NCBI GenBank assembly: GCA_028279505.1
Contig: JANQNP010000028.1
Location: forward strand, 24,158-88,157
Direction of reading: 5' to 3'
Source of the DNA: Dehalococcoidia bacterium
GTDB lineage: Bacteria; Chloroflexota; Dehalococcoidia; UBA2979
DNA length: 64,000 nucleotides
Below, in pieces: positions 1 to 7,797 of the stretch. A program made the position numbers and the translations under genes. Below the pieces are notes generated by a model that ran no database searches, was not told the origin of the DNA, and saw only the letters and a list, made by a program, of their open reading frames with translations. Numbering within the stretch: the first letter of the stretch is position 1; the number at the start of each line of letters is the position of its first letter.

Positions 1-2
1 TC

Positions 3-1589
3 GTCGGTCGCTGGTACGTGTCGGCGACGGCGCGGCAGATCGAGTACGCGCTGCGGACGGACCTGTCGGATCAGTTCATGCGGTTGGACCGCGGGTTCTT
101 CCTGCGGTCGCGGACCGGCGACCTGATGGCGCGGGCGACGAACGACCTGCAGTGGGTGCGCGACCTGCTGGGGCCGACGTTCAACGAGATCTGGCGGACG
201 TTCGTGATGGCCAGCGTGGGGATCGTGTTGCTGTTGCGGATCGACGTGCAGCTGACGCTGATCGCGATCGTCTACATGCCGTTCATCGTGGCGCTGGTGA
301 TCTTCCTCGAGACGGGGATGGTGGCGCGGTTCACCGCGGTGCAGGACCAGTTCGGGGTCTTGACCAACCGGGTGCAGGAGAACATCAGCGGGATCCGCTC
401 GATCAAGGCGTACGCGCAGGAGGAGGCGGAGATCGCCACCTTCGCCGGCGAGAACCAGGAGATGATGCGGCGCTCGATGGCGTTCATGTACTACGCCGCC
501 GGGTTCTTCCCGGTGATGATCTTTGCGACCGGGATCGGGACGGGGCTCGTGCTCTGGTTCGGCGGCCACGACGTGGTCAACGGGAAGATCTCGATCGGTC
601 AGTTCGTCGAGTTCAACGCGTACCTGGCGCTGATCGCCGCGCAGCTCGCGGGCCTCGGATGGTTCGTCTCGGCGTGGCAGCAGGGGACGGCGAGCATGGG
701 CCGGATCTCGGCGGTTCTCGCCGAGGAGCCGGCGATCGCCGATCCGCCGAACCCTCACTCACCCTCGGAGGTTCGAGGCGAGATCGAGTTCCGCGGGGTG
801 ACCGTGCGGCACGAGCCGGGCGGGCCGGCGGTCCTCGATGGGCTCGACCTGCACATCGAGGCGGGGACGACTGTCGCGATCGTGGGCGAGACGGGCAGCG
901 GCAAGACGACGCTGATCGACACGCTGGCGCGGCTGATCGACCCGAACGAGGGCGGCGTCTTCGTGGACGGCGTTGACGTCCGCGAGTGGGCGCTGCGCGA
1001 CCTGCGCGCCGCGATCGGGTTCGTACCGCAGGAGGCGATGCTCTTCTCCGAGTCGCTGCGCGAGAACGTGGCGTTCGGCCGCGTCGACGCGTCCGACGAG
1101 GAGATCCAGCGGGCGGTCGAGACCTCGAAACTGTCGAACGACCTCGAGCAGCTCGCGGACGGGCTGGACACGGTGATCGGCGAGCGCGGGATCTCGCTCT
1201 CGGGCGGTCAGCGGCAACGGGCGACGTTGGCGCGTGCGCTGGTCGCAGACCTGCCGATCCTCGTGCTCGACGACGCGCTGTCGCACGTCGACACGCACAC
1301 CGAGGAGGAAATCCTCGAGGGCCTGCGCGTGTACATGCGGGACCGCACGACGCTGATGATCGCGCACCGGACGTCCGCGCTCGCGTCCGCCGACCGGGTG
1401 GTGGTCCTCGATGGTGGGCGGATCGTCGAGGACGGCACGCACGAGGAGCTGATCGCGCAGGGCGGGGTCTACCACCGGCTCTACCAGCAGCAGCGGCGCT
1501 TCGAGGCGCTCGTCGAGGAGGGGATCGTCGTCGATGAGGCGGTCCTCGAAGACGACGCGCCGGGAGCGTCCGACGGGAACGACCAATGA
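3..1589 (+). CDS. ABC transporter ATP-binding/permease subunit, degenerate half (5' truncated)
   Basis: Half-transporter of the type I ABC exporter class; probably moves drugs or lipids across the cytoplasmic membrane. The reading frame is open to the left edge, so the true start and the first membrane helices lie outside the window. Counting from the GTG at 18, a transmembrane region (about 1-235) is followed by a nucleotide-binding domain: Walker A GETGSGKTT (290-298), signature LSGGQ (394-398), Walker B LVLDDA and H-loop His450. The residue after the Walker B Asp is Asp419 instead of the catalytic Glu, as in the degenerate half of heterodimeric exporters (TM287/288, BmrC/BmrD type). It overlaps the next gene by 4 bases (ATGA), so the two are translationally coupled and very likely form one heterodimer. 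Substrate unknown. Confidence 0.93.
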   Translation, partial: VGRWYVSATARQIEYALRTDLSDQFMRLDRGFFLRSRTGDLMARATNDLQWVRDLLGPTFNEIWRTFVMASVGIVLLLRIDVQLTLIAIVYMPFIVALVIFLETGMVARFTAVQDQFGVLTNRVQENISGIRSIKAYAQEEAEIATFAGENQEMMRRSMAFMYYAAGFFPVMIFATGIGTGLVLWFGGHDVVNGKISIGQFVEFNAYLALIAAQLAGLGWFVSAWQQGTASMGRISAVLAEEPAIADPPNPHSPSEVRGEIEFRGVTVRHEPGGPAVLDGLDLHIEAGTTVAIVGETGSGKTTLIDTLARLIDPNEGGVFVDGVDVREWALRDLRAAIGFVPQEAMLFSESLRENVAFGRVDASDEEIQRAVETSKLSNDLEQLADGLDTVIGERGISLSGGQRQRATLARALVADLPILVLDDALSHVDTHTEEEILEGLRVYMRDRTTLMIAHRTSALASADRVVVLDGGRIVEDGTHEELIAQGGVYHRLYQQQRRFEALVEEGIVVDEAVLEDDAPGASDGNDQ

Positions 1590-3397
1590 ACGAGTTCTTC
1601 GAGGAGGACGACGCCGCGATCGGCAAGGTCTACGACCGACAGATCGCCGGTCGCCTGCTCAGCTACCTGAAGCCGTACCGCCGTCTGCTCGCGCTGACGG
1701 TGGTGCTGATGCTCGTGGGAGCGCTGCTGACCGTGGTCGGCCCGCTCCTGGTGCGCTACACGATCGACAACCAGATCGACCAGGGGCGGACCGACCGGCT
1801 GGGGCTGCTGTCGCTGCTGTTCCTCGGGCACCTGCTGGTGGCGTTCGTGTTCCGGTACACGCAGGACGCGCTGATGGCGTGGATCGGGCAGCGCGTGATC
1901 ATGGACATGCGGCTGCAGCTGTTCACGCACCTGCAGCGGATGTCGGTGTCGTACTTCGATCGCAACCCGGTCGGCCGGCTGGTCACGCGGGTGACGAACG
2001 ACATCGCGACGATCGAGCAGGCGATCTCGGTAGGGGTCGTGACGATCCTCACCAACCTGGTGATGCTGAGCGCGGTGGTCGTGGCGATGCTCGTCCTCGA
2101 TTGGCGGCTGGCGCTGCTGATGTTCGCGTTCCTGCCGCCGCTGATCTGGGCGACGCAGTACTTCGCGATGAAGCAGCGGGACCTGTTCCGCGAGCAGCGG
2201 ATGTGGCTCGCGCGGATCAACGCGTTCCTCAACGAAACGATCTCGGGTGTGGCGGTGGTGCAGCTCTTCAACCGCGAGCGCGAGTCCGGGCGGCGGTTCG
2301 ACGTTCAGAACCGCGCGTTCCTCAGCGCGAACCTGCGGTTCGTGTTCTGGTACGCGGTGTTCGAGCCGGTGGTCGTGCTGTTCGCTGCCGGGACGACGGG
2401 GGCGCTGATCTGGTACGGCGGGGAGCGCATCCTCGATACGTCGTTGAGCCTGGGGACGCTGGTCGCGTTCAGCCAGTTCATGGGGTTCTTCTACTGGCCG
2501 CTGCGCGAGCTGTCGCAGCGCTACACGACGCTGCAGCAGGCGATGGCGTCGGCGGAGCGGGTGTTCGGGATCCTCGATACTCCCGCAGACCTCGTGGACG
2601 TCGAGGAGCCGCGGCACCTCGGGAGCCGGATCTTCGGGAAGATCGAGTTTCGCAACGTGTGGTTCGCGTACGACAGCGAGCCGGGCGCCGAGCACTGGGT
2701 GCTGCGCGACGTGTCGTTCACGGTGCAGCCGGGTGAGTGGGTGGCGGTCGTTGGTGCGACCGGCGCCGGCAAGACGACGATCCTGTCGCTGCTCACGCGG
2801 TTCTATGACGTGCAGCGGGGGCAGATCCTCGTGGATGACGTTCCCATCGATCAGCTGCCGCAGCGGGAGCTGCGGCGGCACGTGGGGCTGATGCTGCAGG
2901 AGCCGTTCGTGTTCACCGACACGATCGAGGAGAACATCCGGCTACGCGACACGAGCATCTCCGGCGAGCAGGTGCGCGCCGCCGCCGAGCAGATCGGCGC
3001 GAGTGGCTTCATCGAGCGGTTGCCGGACGAGTACGACACAGAGCTGGCGGAGCGCGGGGCGAACCTGTCGACGGGGCAGAAGCAGCTGCTCGCGCTCGCG
3101 CGGGTTGCGGCGTTCAACCCGGAGATCGTGCTCGTGATGGACGAGGCGACGGCGAGCATCGACCCGGAGACGGAGGCGGTGATCCAGGCGGGGATTCGCG
3201 AGGTGATGACCGAGCGCAGCTCGATCGTGATCGCGCACCGGCTGAACACGATCCGCGCCGTCGATCGGATCGTGGTCCTCGATCATGGCGAAGTGGTCGA
3301 GGAGGGTTCGCACGAGGAGCTGCTCGCCCGGGGTGGCCAGTATCACCGACTGTACGAGCTGCAGTACCGGGACGATGTGCTCGTCGCGGGTGGGTAG
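1586..3397 (+). CDS. ABC transporter ATP-binding/permease subunit, catalytic half
   Basis: Second half of the heterodimeric type I ABC exporter, 603 residues, the normal length for a TMD-NBD half-transporter. The transmembrane domain spans about 30-320. The nucleotide-binding domain has Walker A GATGAGKTT (390-398), Walker B VLVMDEA with the catalytic Glu520, and H-loop His551. The signature is LSTGQ (494-498) instead of LSGGQ. The intact Glu here and the Asp in the partner, with the altered signature here, are complementary: this protein's Walker site pairs with the partner's canonical signature (active site), while the partner's Asp site pairs with LSTGQ (degenerate site). This asymmetry is known for TM287/288-like exporters. 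The start ATG overlaps the upstream stop. Confidence 0.94.
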   Translation: MNEFFEEDDAAIGKVYDRQIAGRLLSYLKPYRRLLALTVVLMLVGALLTVVGPLLVRYTIDNQIDQGRTDRLGLLSLLFLGHLLVAFVFRYTQDALMAWIGQRVIMDMRLQLFTHLQRMSVSYFDRNPVGRLVTRVTNDIATIEQAISVGVVTILTNLVMLSAVVVAMLVLDWRLALLMFAFLPPLIWATQYFAMKQRDLFREQRMWLARINAFLNETISGVAVVQLFNRERESGRRFDVQNRAFLSANLRFVFWYAVFEPVVVLFAAGTTGALIWYGGERILDTSLSLGTLVAFSQFMGFFYWPLRELSQRYTTLQQAMASAERVFGILDTPADLVDVEEPRHLGSRIFGKIEFRNVWFAYDSEPGAEHWVLRDVSFTVQPGEWVAVVGATGAGKTTILSLLTRFYDVQRGQILVDDVPIDQLPQRELRRHVGLMLQEPFVFTDTIEENIRLRDTSISGEQVRAAAEQIGASGFIERLPDEYDTELAERGANLSTGQKQLLALARVAAFNPEIVLVMDEATASIDPETEAVIQAGIREVMTERSSIVIAHRLNTIRAVDRIVVLDHGEVVEEGSHEELLARGGQYHRLYELQYRDDVLVAGG

Positions 3398-3507
3398 CCG
3401 AGGTGCCCCCTTGCGTACGAACGCGTTGTCGACGGTGGGAGGAGGGATTCTGGGAGGCCGATCGCATCGCCGTGAAGTGCGAGGCGCCGCGCCCGACAAC
3501 GTCCCGG

Positions 3508-4062
3508 CTAGAGGTCTTGTGTAGCCCTGTCGATCGCCTTGAGGGCTGGCCTGAGCGAGCCAATCGCAAGCAGCTGCCCCTCAACGACCGCGAACGAATC
3601 CACGGAGAGGACCGCAACTCCTGCGATGACTTTGAGTCCCTTTTTCGCCAGACGAACGAACCTTCCGCCTCGTTGTGCCTCGGCTTCCTCGCGAAGCAAG
3701 ACTGCCAACGCTCGTACGCGCTCTCGAACGGCCTCCGCTTCTGGGAGGTCGCCCGGATCAACTGGCCCGTCGACATCATCGAATACGAGCGCCGTGATGA
3801 TTGCGGCGCTCGGGCCCTCCGCGCCGTCATCGATCAAGAGCTGTCCCTCGTATTCTAGGAACTCCTCATCCGTGACTAGCTGGTCATCTACGATGTCGGC
3901 GTTCTCTCGCACTTGATCCCAGCTCGCCCAGATCTCAGCGCTCTCCGCCAACTCGTCGAGCGCCTCGAAAATCTCGCCGTCACCGAGGGCTAGACGTGAG
4001 AATCTTGCCGCCCATTCCCGGAATTGGGCGACGGCGGCTACGTGTTCAGGCAGAATTGGCAT
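3508..4062 (-). CDS. Hypothetical protein, 184 aa
   Basis: I do not recognise a family. The predicted protein is acidic in its first two-thirds (many Glu/Asp, with stretches such as DDVDGPVDPGD near 95-105). A basic segment (RFVRLAKKGLKVIAG, about 134-148) then leads into a hydrophobic tail that could be one short membrane-associated helix. There is no signal peptide. Base composition is visibly lower in GC than the flanking genes and codon choice is less biased, which suggests recent acquisition or an orphan gene. It lies alone between the convergent ABC operon and the divergent SDR gene. An overlapping + strand frame (3403-3858) is less protein-like and was rejected. The ATG at 4062 is the first in frame; no strong ribosome-binding site is seen. 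Confidence 0.5.
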   Translation of the reverse strand: MPILPEHVAAVAQFREWAARFSRLALGDGEIFEALDELAESAEIWASWDQVRENADIVDDQLVTDEEFLEYEGQLLIDDGAEGPSAAIITALVFDDVDGPVDPGDLPEAEAVRERVRALAVLLREEAEAQRGGRFVRLAKKGLKVIAGVAVLSVDSFAVVEGQLLAIGSLRPALKAIDRATQDL

Positions 4063-4153
4063 GGCTAGTCCTATGGCACGAATGAGTGCGTTAACGGTGA
4101 GGGTAACGGCTAGGCCGCTATCGCGGGTGGGTAGCCGCTAGCATCCTCTCGGT

Positions 4154-4172
4154 CGCGGGCACGGAGCCCGCG
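4154..4172 (+). promoter_or_regulatory. Leader hairpin before the SDR gene
   Basis: Inverted repeat CGCGGGC-ACGGA-GCCCGCG, a 7 bp perfect stem with a 5-nt loop, ending 16 nt before the start codon at 4189 and just before the Shine-Dalgarno GGGAGG. A TAGCAT -10-like hexamer sits about 15 nt upstream, so the hairpin would be at the very 5' end of the mRNA. It could be an operator or an mRNA-stabilising stem. Function is inferred only. Confidence 0.3.
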
Positions 4173-4188
4173 CTGGGAGGAGCGAGCG

Positions 4189-4941
4189 ATGCGTCTCGAG
4201 GGCAAGTCGGCGATCGTGAGCGGCGCCGGGAGCGGGATGGGCGCGGCGACGGCGAAGTTGTTCGCGGCCGAGGGCGCATCCGTCGTGGTCGCCGACGTGG
4301 ATGAAGTCGGTGGGCAGGAGACGGTGGACGCGATCACCGCGGCGGGCGGGACGGCGCAGTTCCTTCGCACCGACGTGACCGCCGACGAGGATTGGCAGGC
4401 CGCTGTCCAGGTCGCGGAGCGCGACTACGGGAAGCTCGACATCCTCGTGAACAACGCGGGGCTGAGCAGTAGCGCGTTCGAGGATCCGATGGACCTCGAG
4501 GGGTGGGACGCGATCATCGGGGTGAACGCGACGGGGGTGTTCCTCGGGACGCGCGCGGCGTTGCCGGCGATGCGTCGCGCCGGCGGCGGGTCGATCGTGA
4601 ACATGTCGTCGATCCTCGGATTCGTCGGGGCGGACAACGGGCATCCCGCCTACTCGGCGTCGAAGGGGGCGGTCCGACTGCTGACGAAGTCGACGGCGGT
4701 GAACTACGGGCCGGAGGGGATCCGGGCGAACTCGGTGCACCCGGGGTTCATGCCGCCGATGAAGTCGGGGAATGTGCCGAACTCGCTCGGGCGGCGGGAG
4801 ATCGCGGTTCAGAACACGCCGCTGCGGCGGACGGGCGAGGTCGATGAGGTGGCGTACGCGGTGCTGTTCCTCGCGAGTGACGAGGCCTCGTTTATGACGG
4901 GGACGGAGCTGGTCGTGGACGGCGGGTACATCGCTCGCTAG
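4189..4941 (+). CDS. SDR family NAD(P)-dependent oxidoreductase
   Basis: Classical short-chain dehydrogenase/reductase, 250 residues (usual about 250), probably a soluble tetramer that oxidises or reduces an alcohol/ketone. The Rossmann cofactor loop SGAGSGMG is at 11-18, the NNAG motif at 88-91, catalytic Ser140/141 in NMSS, and the YSASK active-site motif has Tyr155 and Lys159. An acidic residue after the second strand (VADVDE, Asp36) favours NAD+ over NADP+. The C-terminal segment with FMTGTELVVDGGY is typical of the FabG/hydroxysteroid dehydrogenase type. The start is supported by GGGAGG 10 nt upstream. Its stop codon shares the tetranucleotide CTAG with the stop of the convergent kinase gene. 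The substrate cannot be told from sequence. Confidence 0.93.
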   Translation: MRLEGKSAIVSGAGSGMGAATAKLFAAEGASVVVADVDEVGGQETVDAITAAGGTAQFLRTDVTADEDWQAAVQVAERDYGKLDILVNNAGLSSSAFEDPMDLEGWDAIIGVNATGVFLGTRAALPAMRRAGGGSIVNMSSILGFVGADNGHPAYSASKGAVRLLTKSTAVNYGPEGIRANSVHPGFMPPMKSGNVPNSLGRREIAVQNTPLRRTGEVDEVAYAVLFLASDEASFMTGTELVVDGGYIAR

Positions 4942-5825
4942 GTCGGCGAACGCGCCGCTTGAGCTGCGAGTTGGCGCAGCCCGTGGCGCTGCAAGCTGGG
5001 CTCGTCCCGCACGACACCAGCGTCGACGGCGTGCAGGGGCAGAACTCGTTCGTAGAGGCGAGCACGGGCGCGGATCGCGGTCCGCTCGTTCGATGCGTAC
5101 TCAGCGAGCACCTGGTCGGCGAATGACCACCCGTAGTGCCGGCCCAGCGAGGCGAAGTCGACCGCTGGATCCGCGATCTGCGGGCCGCCGAAGTCCAAGA
5201 CCGACGATACGATCCCTCCTCCGTTGACGATGATGTGCTCGGGTACGAGATCGGCGTGGATGAGGCGTTGCGGGATTCCGCCGCCTGACGTCGTGACGGC
5301 CCATTGCTCACGCAATCGCTTGAGGTACTGCCGCGTCGCTGGACCGAAGCGGTCATCGTGCCAGGTCATCCACTCCTCGTAGCGGCGCCACTTGTTGCGA
5401 GCGGTGATGCCGCACTCGCGGACTTGCTTCAGCGGTGTTGAATGCAGCTCAGTGAGGAACTGGCTCAGCTGCGCCGCGAGCAACGCGCGACGTCGACCGC
5501 GGTTCCGTTCGCGGGCGGCGTGTTCGCCGTCCGCGAATCGATACGCCGCGGCGGCGATCACACCGCCACTATCGAGAACGAGCTCCGCGTCAATGGGAAC
5601 CGGCAGGCCTCGTGGTGTCAGCAGTCGGTAGAGGCAGGTCTGTCGCCTCATCTCCTCGGTGGCGCCAGACCGCCGAGGGACCCGTACCAGCCAGTCGCCG
5701 TCGTCGGACGGGACGCGCCATGCCACGGCGTTCCAGCCTTGCCCAACACGCTGCGCCTCCGACACGCGCAGCGAGGGGCGCCACTTCGAGAGGTGGCGGG
5801 CCACATCGGGTGGTAGGTGCGGCAT
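4938..5825 (-). CDS. Aminoglycoside phosphotransferase (APH)-like kinase
   Basis: Protein of the APH/choline kinase-like fold, 295 residues. The N lobe has a Gly-rich segment (VGQGWNAVAW, 27-36) and the likely ATP Lys position is replaced by Arg in WLVRVPRR. The catalytic loop reads LIHADLVPEHIIV with His190 and Asp192, followed by VLDFGGPQIADPAVDFASL with metal-binding Asp211. At the usual Asn of the HxDxxxxN motif there is His197, a variant also known in APH(2'')-type enzymes. It could phosphorylate an aminoglycoside, a macrolide or an unrelated metabolite; the sequence does not decide. No resistance cassette or mobile element is nearby, so a housekeeping small-molecule kinase is at least as likely. 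It overlaps tail-to-tail with the SDR gene through a shared CTAG. Confidence 0.85.
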   Translation of the reverse strand: MPHLPPDVARHLSKWRPSLRVSEAQRVGQGWNAVAWRVPSDDGDWLVRVPRRSGATEEMRRQTCLYRLLTPRGLPVPIDAELVLDSGGVIAAAAYRFADGEHAARERNRGRRRALLAAQLSQFLTELHSTPLKQVRECGITARNKWRRYEEWMTWHDDRFGPATRQYLKRLREQWAVTTSGGGIPQRLIHADLVPEHIIVNGGGIVSSVLDFGGPQIADPAVDFASLGRHYGWSFADQVLAEYASNERTAIRARARLYERVLPLHAVDAGVVRDEPSLQRHGLRQLAAQAARSPT

Positions 5826-5843
5826 TGTCGCGATCGTCGGTTG

Positions 5844-6275
5844 CTAGACCGCGGCGGTGCCGTCGGGGGCGAGGCCCTGGGCCGGGGTGGAGAGGAACGA
5901 GGAGCGGAACTGGAGGCCCCAGCGGCCGTCCTGCTTCGTGAAGATCCAGAAGGTGTCGAAGCCCTCGTACTCCGTGTCGTCTTCGCGGCGGCGGGATTCG
6001 CGGAGGGCGAAGTGGACCTTGTCGGGGCCGGACTGGATCGCCTCGATCGAGAGGTTGGTGGTGTGGTGCCAGCCCTCGGCGCGGAGGTTGGGGGTGAGGG
6101 CGTCCTGCGAGGCGGCGAACTCCTCGGCGGTCGGCCATTCGTGGAAGCGGTTAGCGGCCGTGAGGCGGACGTGGGGGAAGTGCATCTCGGCGACCATGCC
6201 GGCTGAGTCGCGGGCGTTGAAGGCCTCGTGCCAGCGCTCGAATGCTGCTTCGGCCTCGGATACCGGGTCGCTCAT
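5844..6275 (-). CDS. NTF2-like (SnoaL/DUF4440-type) protein
   Basis: Small 143-residue protein of the NTF2-like cone fold. It has the typical opening helix (SEAEAAFERWHEAFNARDSAG), then alternating strands, ending with a DTFWIFTKQDGRWGLQFRSSF hairpin as in SnoaL-like and ketosteroid-isomerase-like domains. The family includes isomerases, cyclases and non-enzymatic ligand-binding proteins; the reaction here is unknown. It lies 18 nt upstream of the APH-like kinase on the same strand, so the two may be co-transcribed. Start ATG at 6275 is preceded by a purine-rich GAGGAGGCAAC segment on the minus strand. Confidence 0.8.
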   Translation of the reverse strand: MSDPVSEAEAAFERWHEAFNARDSAGMVAEMHFPHVRLTAANRFHEWPTAEEFAASQDALTPNLRAEGWHHTTNLSIEAIQSGPDKVHFALRESRRREDDTEYEGFDTFWIFTKQDGRWGLQFRSSFLSTPAQGLAPDGTAAV

Positions 6276-6449
6276 CGTTGCCTCCTCGCTTCGCCTCGGT
6301 TTCGAGTAGCCGCTCGCGCTGGTCGCGGTCCTCGCGCAGCGACGGCGATGCTAGCTGGTCTCGGTGGTACTTGATCGTATCGCTGTTCCGAAACGGTGAT
6401 ACGATTCGCCAAGCTCGTAGCAGAACTCGATCGCGGGGGAGGGTGTCGG

Positions 6450-7145
6450 ATGACAACGCTGGTGAGTTACCGCCTCAAGGACGGGGTCGCATCGATCACT
6501 ATGGACGACGGGAAGGTCAACGTGATGTCGCTGGCGATGCAGGGGGAGCTGCATGCGGCCCTCGATCGCGCCGAAGTCGATGGGGCGGTGGTGCTGCTCT
6601 CGGGGCGGCCGGGCGTCTTCTGCGCGGGGTTCGATCTGCCGGTCGTGCAGGCGGGCGGCGCCGAGTCGACGGCGATGGTGCGCGGCGGGTTCGAGCTGTC
6701 GGAGCGGATGCTGTCGTTCCCGCTGCCGATCGTGATCGCCTGCAGCGGGCACGCGATCGCGATGGGGTTCTTCCTGGTGCTGTCGGGCGACTACCGGATC
6801 GGAGCGGCGGGTGACTTCAAGCTGGTGGCCAACGAGGTGGCGATCGGGCTGACGATGCCGGAGGCGGCGGCGGCGATCGCGCGTCAGCGGCTGACGCCGG
6901 CCGCGTTCGAGCGGGCGATGACGGTGTCGGATGTCTTCACGCCGGCGAACGCCGTCGAGAGTGGTGTGCTCGATCGCGTGGTCGAGGCCGGGGACCTCGA
7001 GGGTGTCGCGCGCGAGGTGGCGGTGGGGATGACGGCGCTCGACATGGTGGCGCACGCGGCGACGAAGCGGCGCGTGCGCGCCGATTCGCTGGCGGCGATC
7101 CGGCGTGGCATCGAGGCGTACGCCGGGCTGTCGGCGGACGACTAG
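6450..7145 (+). CDS. Enoyl-CoA hydratase/isomerase (crotonase) family protein
   Basis: Crotonase-fold protein of 231 residues, at the short end for the family (about 230-260). It carries the oxyanion-hole segment GVFCAGFDL and the second hole segment in ACSGHAIAMGFFLVLSGDYRIG. The usual catalytic Glu pair of true hydratases is not obvious in the EVAIGLTMPEAAAA region, so the reaction could be isomerase, hydrolase or decarboxylase-like. I chose the ATG at 6450 (MTTLVSYRL), preceded by GGGGGAGGG, over an in-frame start at 6396. It is followed 14 nt later by a TetR regulator on the same strand, suggesting a two-gene unit for acyl-CoA metabolism. Confidence 0.9.
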   Translation: MTTLVSYRLKDGVASITMDDGKVNVMSLAMQGELHAALDRAEVDGAVVLLSGRPGVFCAGFDLPVVQAGGAESTAMVRGGFELSERMLSFPLPIVIACSGHAIAMGFFLVLSGDYRIGAAGDFKLVANEVAIGLTMPEAAAAIARQRLTPAAFERAMTVSDVFTPANAVESGVLDRVVEAGDLEGVAREVAVGMTALDMVAHAATKRRVRADSLAAIRRGIEAYAGLSADD

Positions 7146-7159
7146 GCGAGGGCGCGACG

Positions 7160-7762
7160 GTGCCGAGGGCGAAGCAACGCACGCCGGAGCTGCGGGCGCA
7201 CATCCTCCGCGTCGCGACGGCGACGCTGGCGAATGAGGGCGTCGCCGGGTTCACGACGCGGCGCGTCGCGAGCGACGCTTCGACGTCGCTGCCCGCGGTC
7301 TACGAGCTGTTTGGGGACAAGGGCGGGCTCGTGCGCGAGCTGTTCTTCGAGGGGTTTCGCCAGCTCCGGGCGCAGCTCGACGAGCTGGAGGTGACGACCG
7401 ATCCGGTCGCCGACCTCGTTGGGGTCGCCAACACGTTCCGAGCGTTCGCGCGGGCGCATCCGGCGTTGACGGCGGTGATGTTCTCGCGTCCGTTCGCGGA
7501 CTTCGACCCAGGGCCGGAGGAGCTGGCAGCGGGCAGTGCGGTGCGCAACTTCGTGGTCGGGCACATACGGCGATGCGTCGAGATGGGGCTGTTCACCGAC
7601 GATCCGACGGACGTGGCGCACGTCTTTCTGGCGATGATCCAGGGGTTGGCCACGCAGGAATCCGCTGGCTGGCTGGGCACGACGCCAGAGTCCGTCGACC
7701 GCCGCTGGGAGCTGGGGCCGCTGGCGTTTCTGGCCGGGCTCGTGCGGATCGAGGGCCGGTAG
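7160..7762 (+). CDS. TetR/AcrR family transcriptional regulator
   Basis: 200-residue one-component regulator. The N-terminal TetR helix-turn-helix spans about 12-58 (ILRVATATLANEGVAGF followed by the recognition helix VASDASTSLPAVYELF). The C-terminal helical ligand-binding part ends WELGPLAFLAGLVRIEGR. The start is GTG at 7160. It sits directly downstream of a crotonase gene and convergent with the CoA-transferase gene, so it may repress acyl-CoA metabolism genes in response to an acyl-CoA or fatty acid; that is inference from position only. Confidence 0.88.
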   Translation: MPRAKQRTPELRAHILRVATATLANEGVAGFTTRRVASDASTSLPAVYELFGDKGGLVRELFFEGFRQLRAQLDELEVTTDPVADLVGVANTFRAFARAHPALTAVMFSRPFADFDPGPEELAAGSAVRNFVVGHIRRCVEMGLFTDDPTDVAHVFLAMIQGLATQESAGWLGTTPESVDRRWELGPLAFLAGLVRIEGR

Positions 7763-7797
7763 TTGGCCCTCGACGTTCGCCCTGGTGCCGGTCGCGG

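Noticed and set aside
1481..2881. 466-residue minus-strand open frame over the ABC operon
   Set aside because: Antisense shadow rich in His/Gln/Arg with no domain; the + strand frame is a complete ABC exporter.
3403..3858. 151-residue + strand frame opposite the hypothetical gene
   Set aside because: Irregular composition and no ribosome-binding site; the minus-strand frame looks more protein-like, though both are weak.
5844..6275. Functional link of the APH-like kinase to antibiotic resistance cassette
   Set aside because: Neighbours are SDR and SnoaL-type genes, no mobile element; kinase substrate is open.
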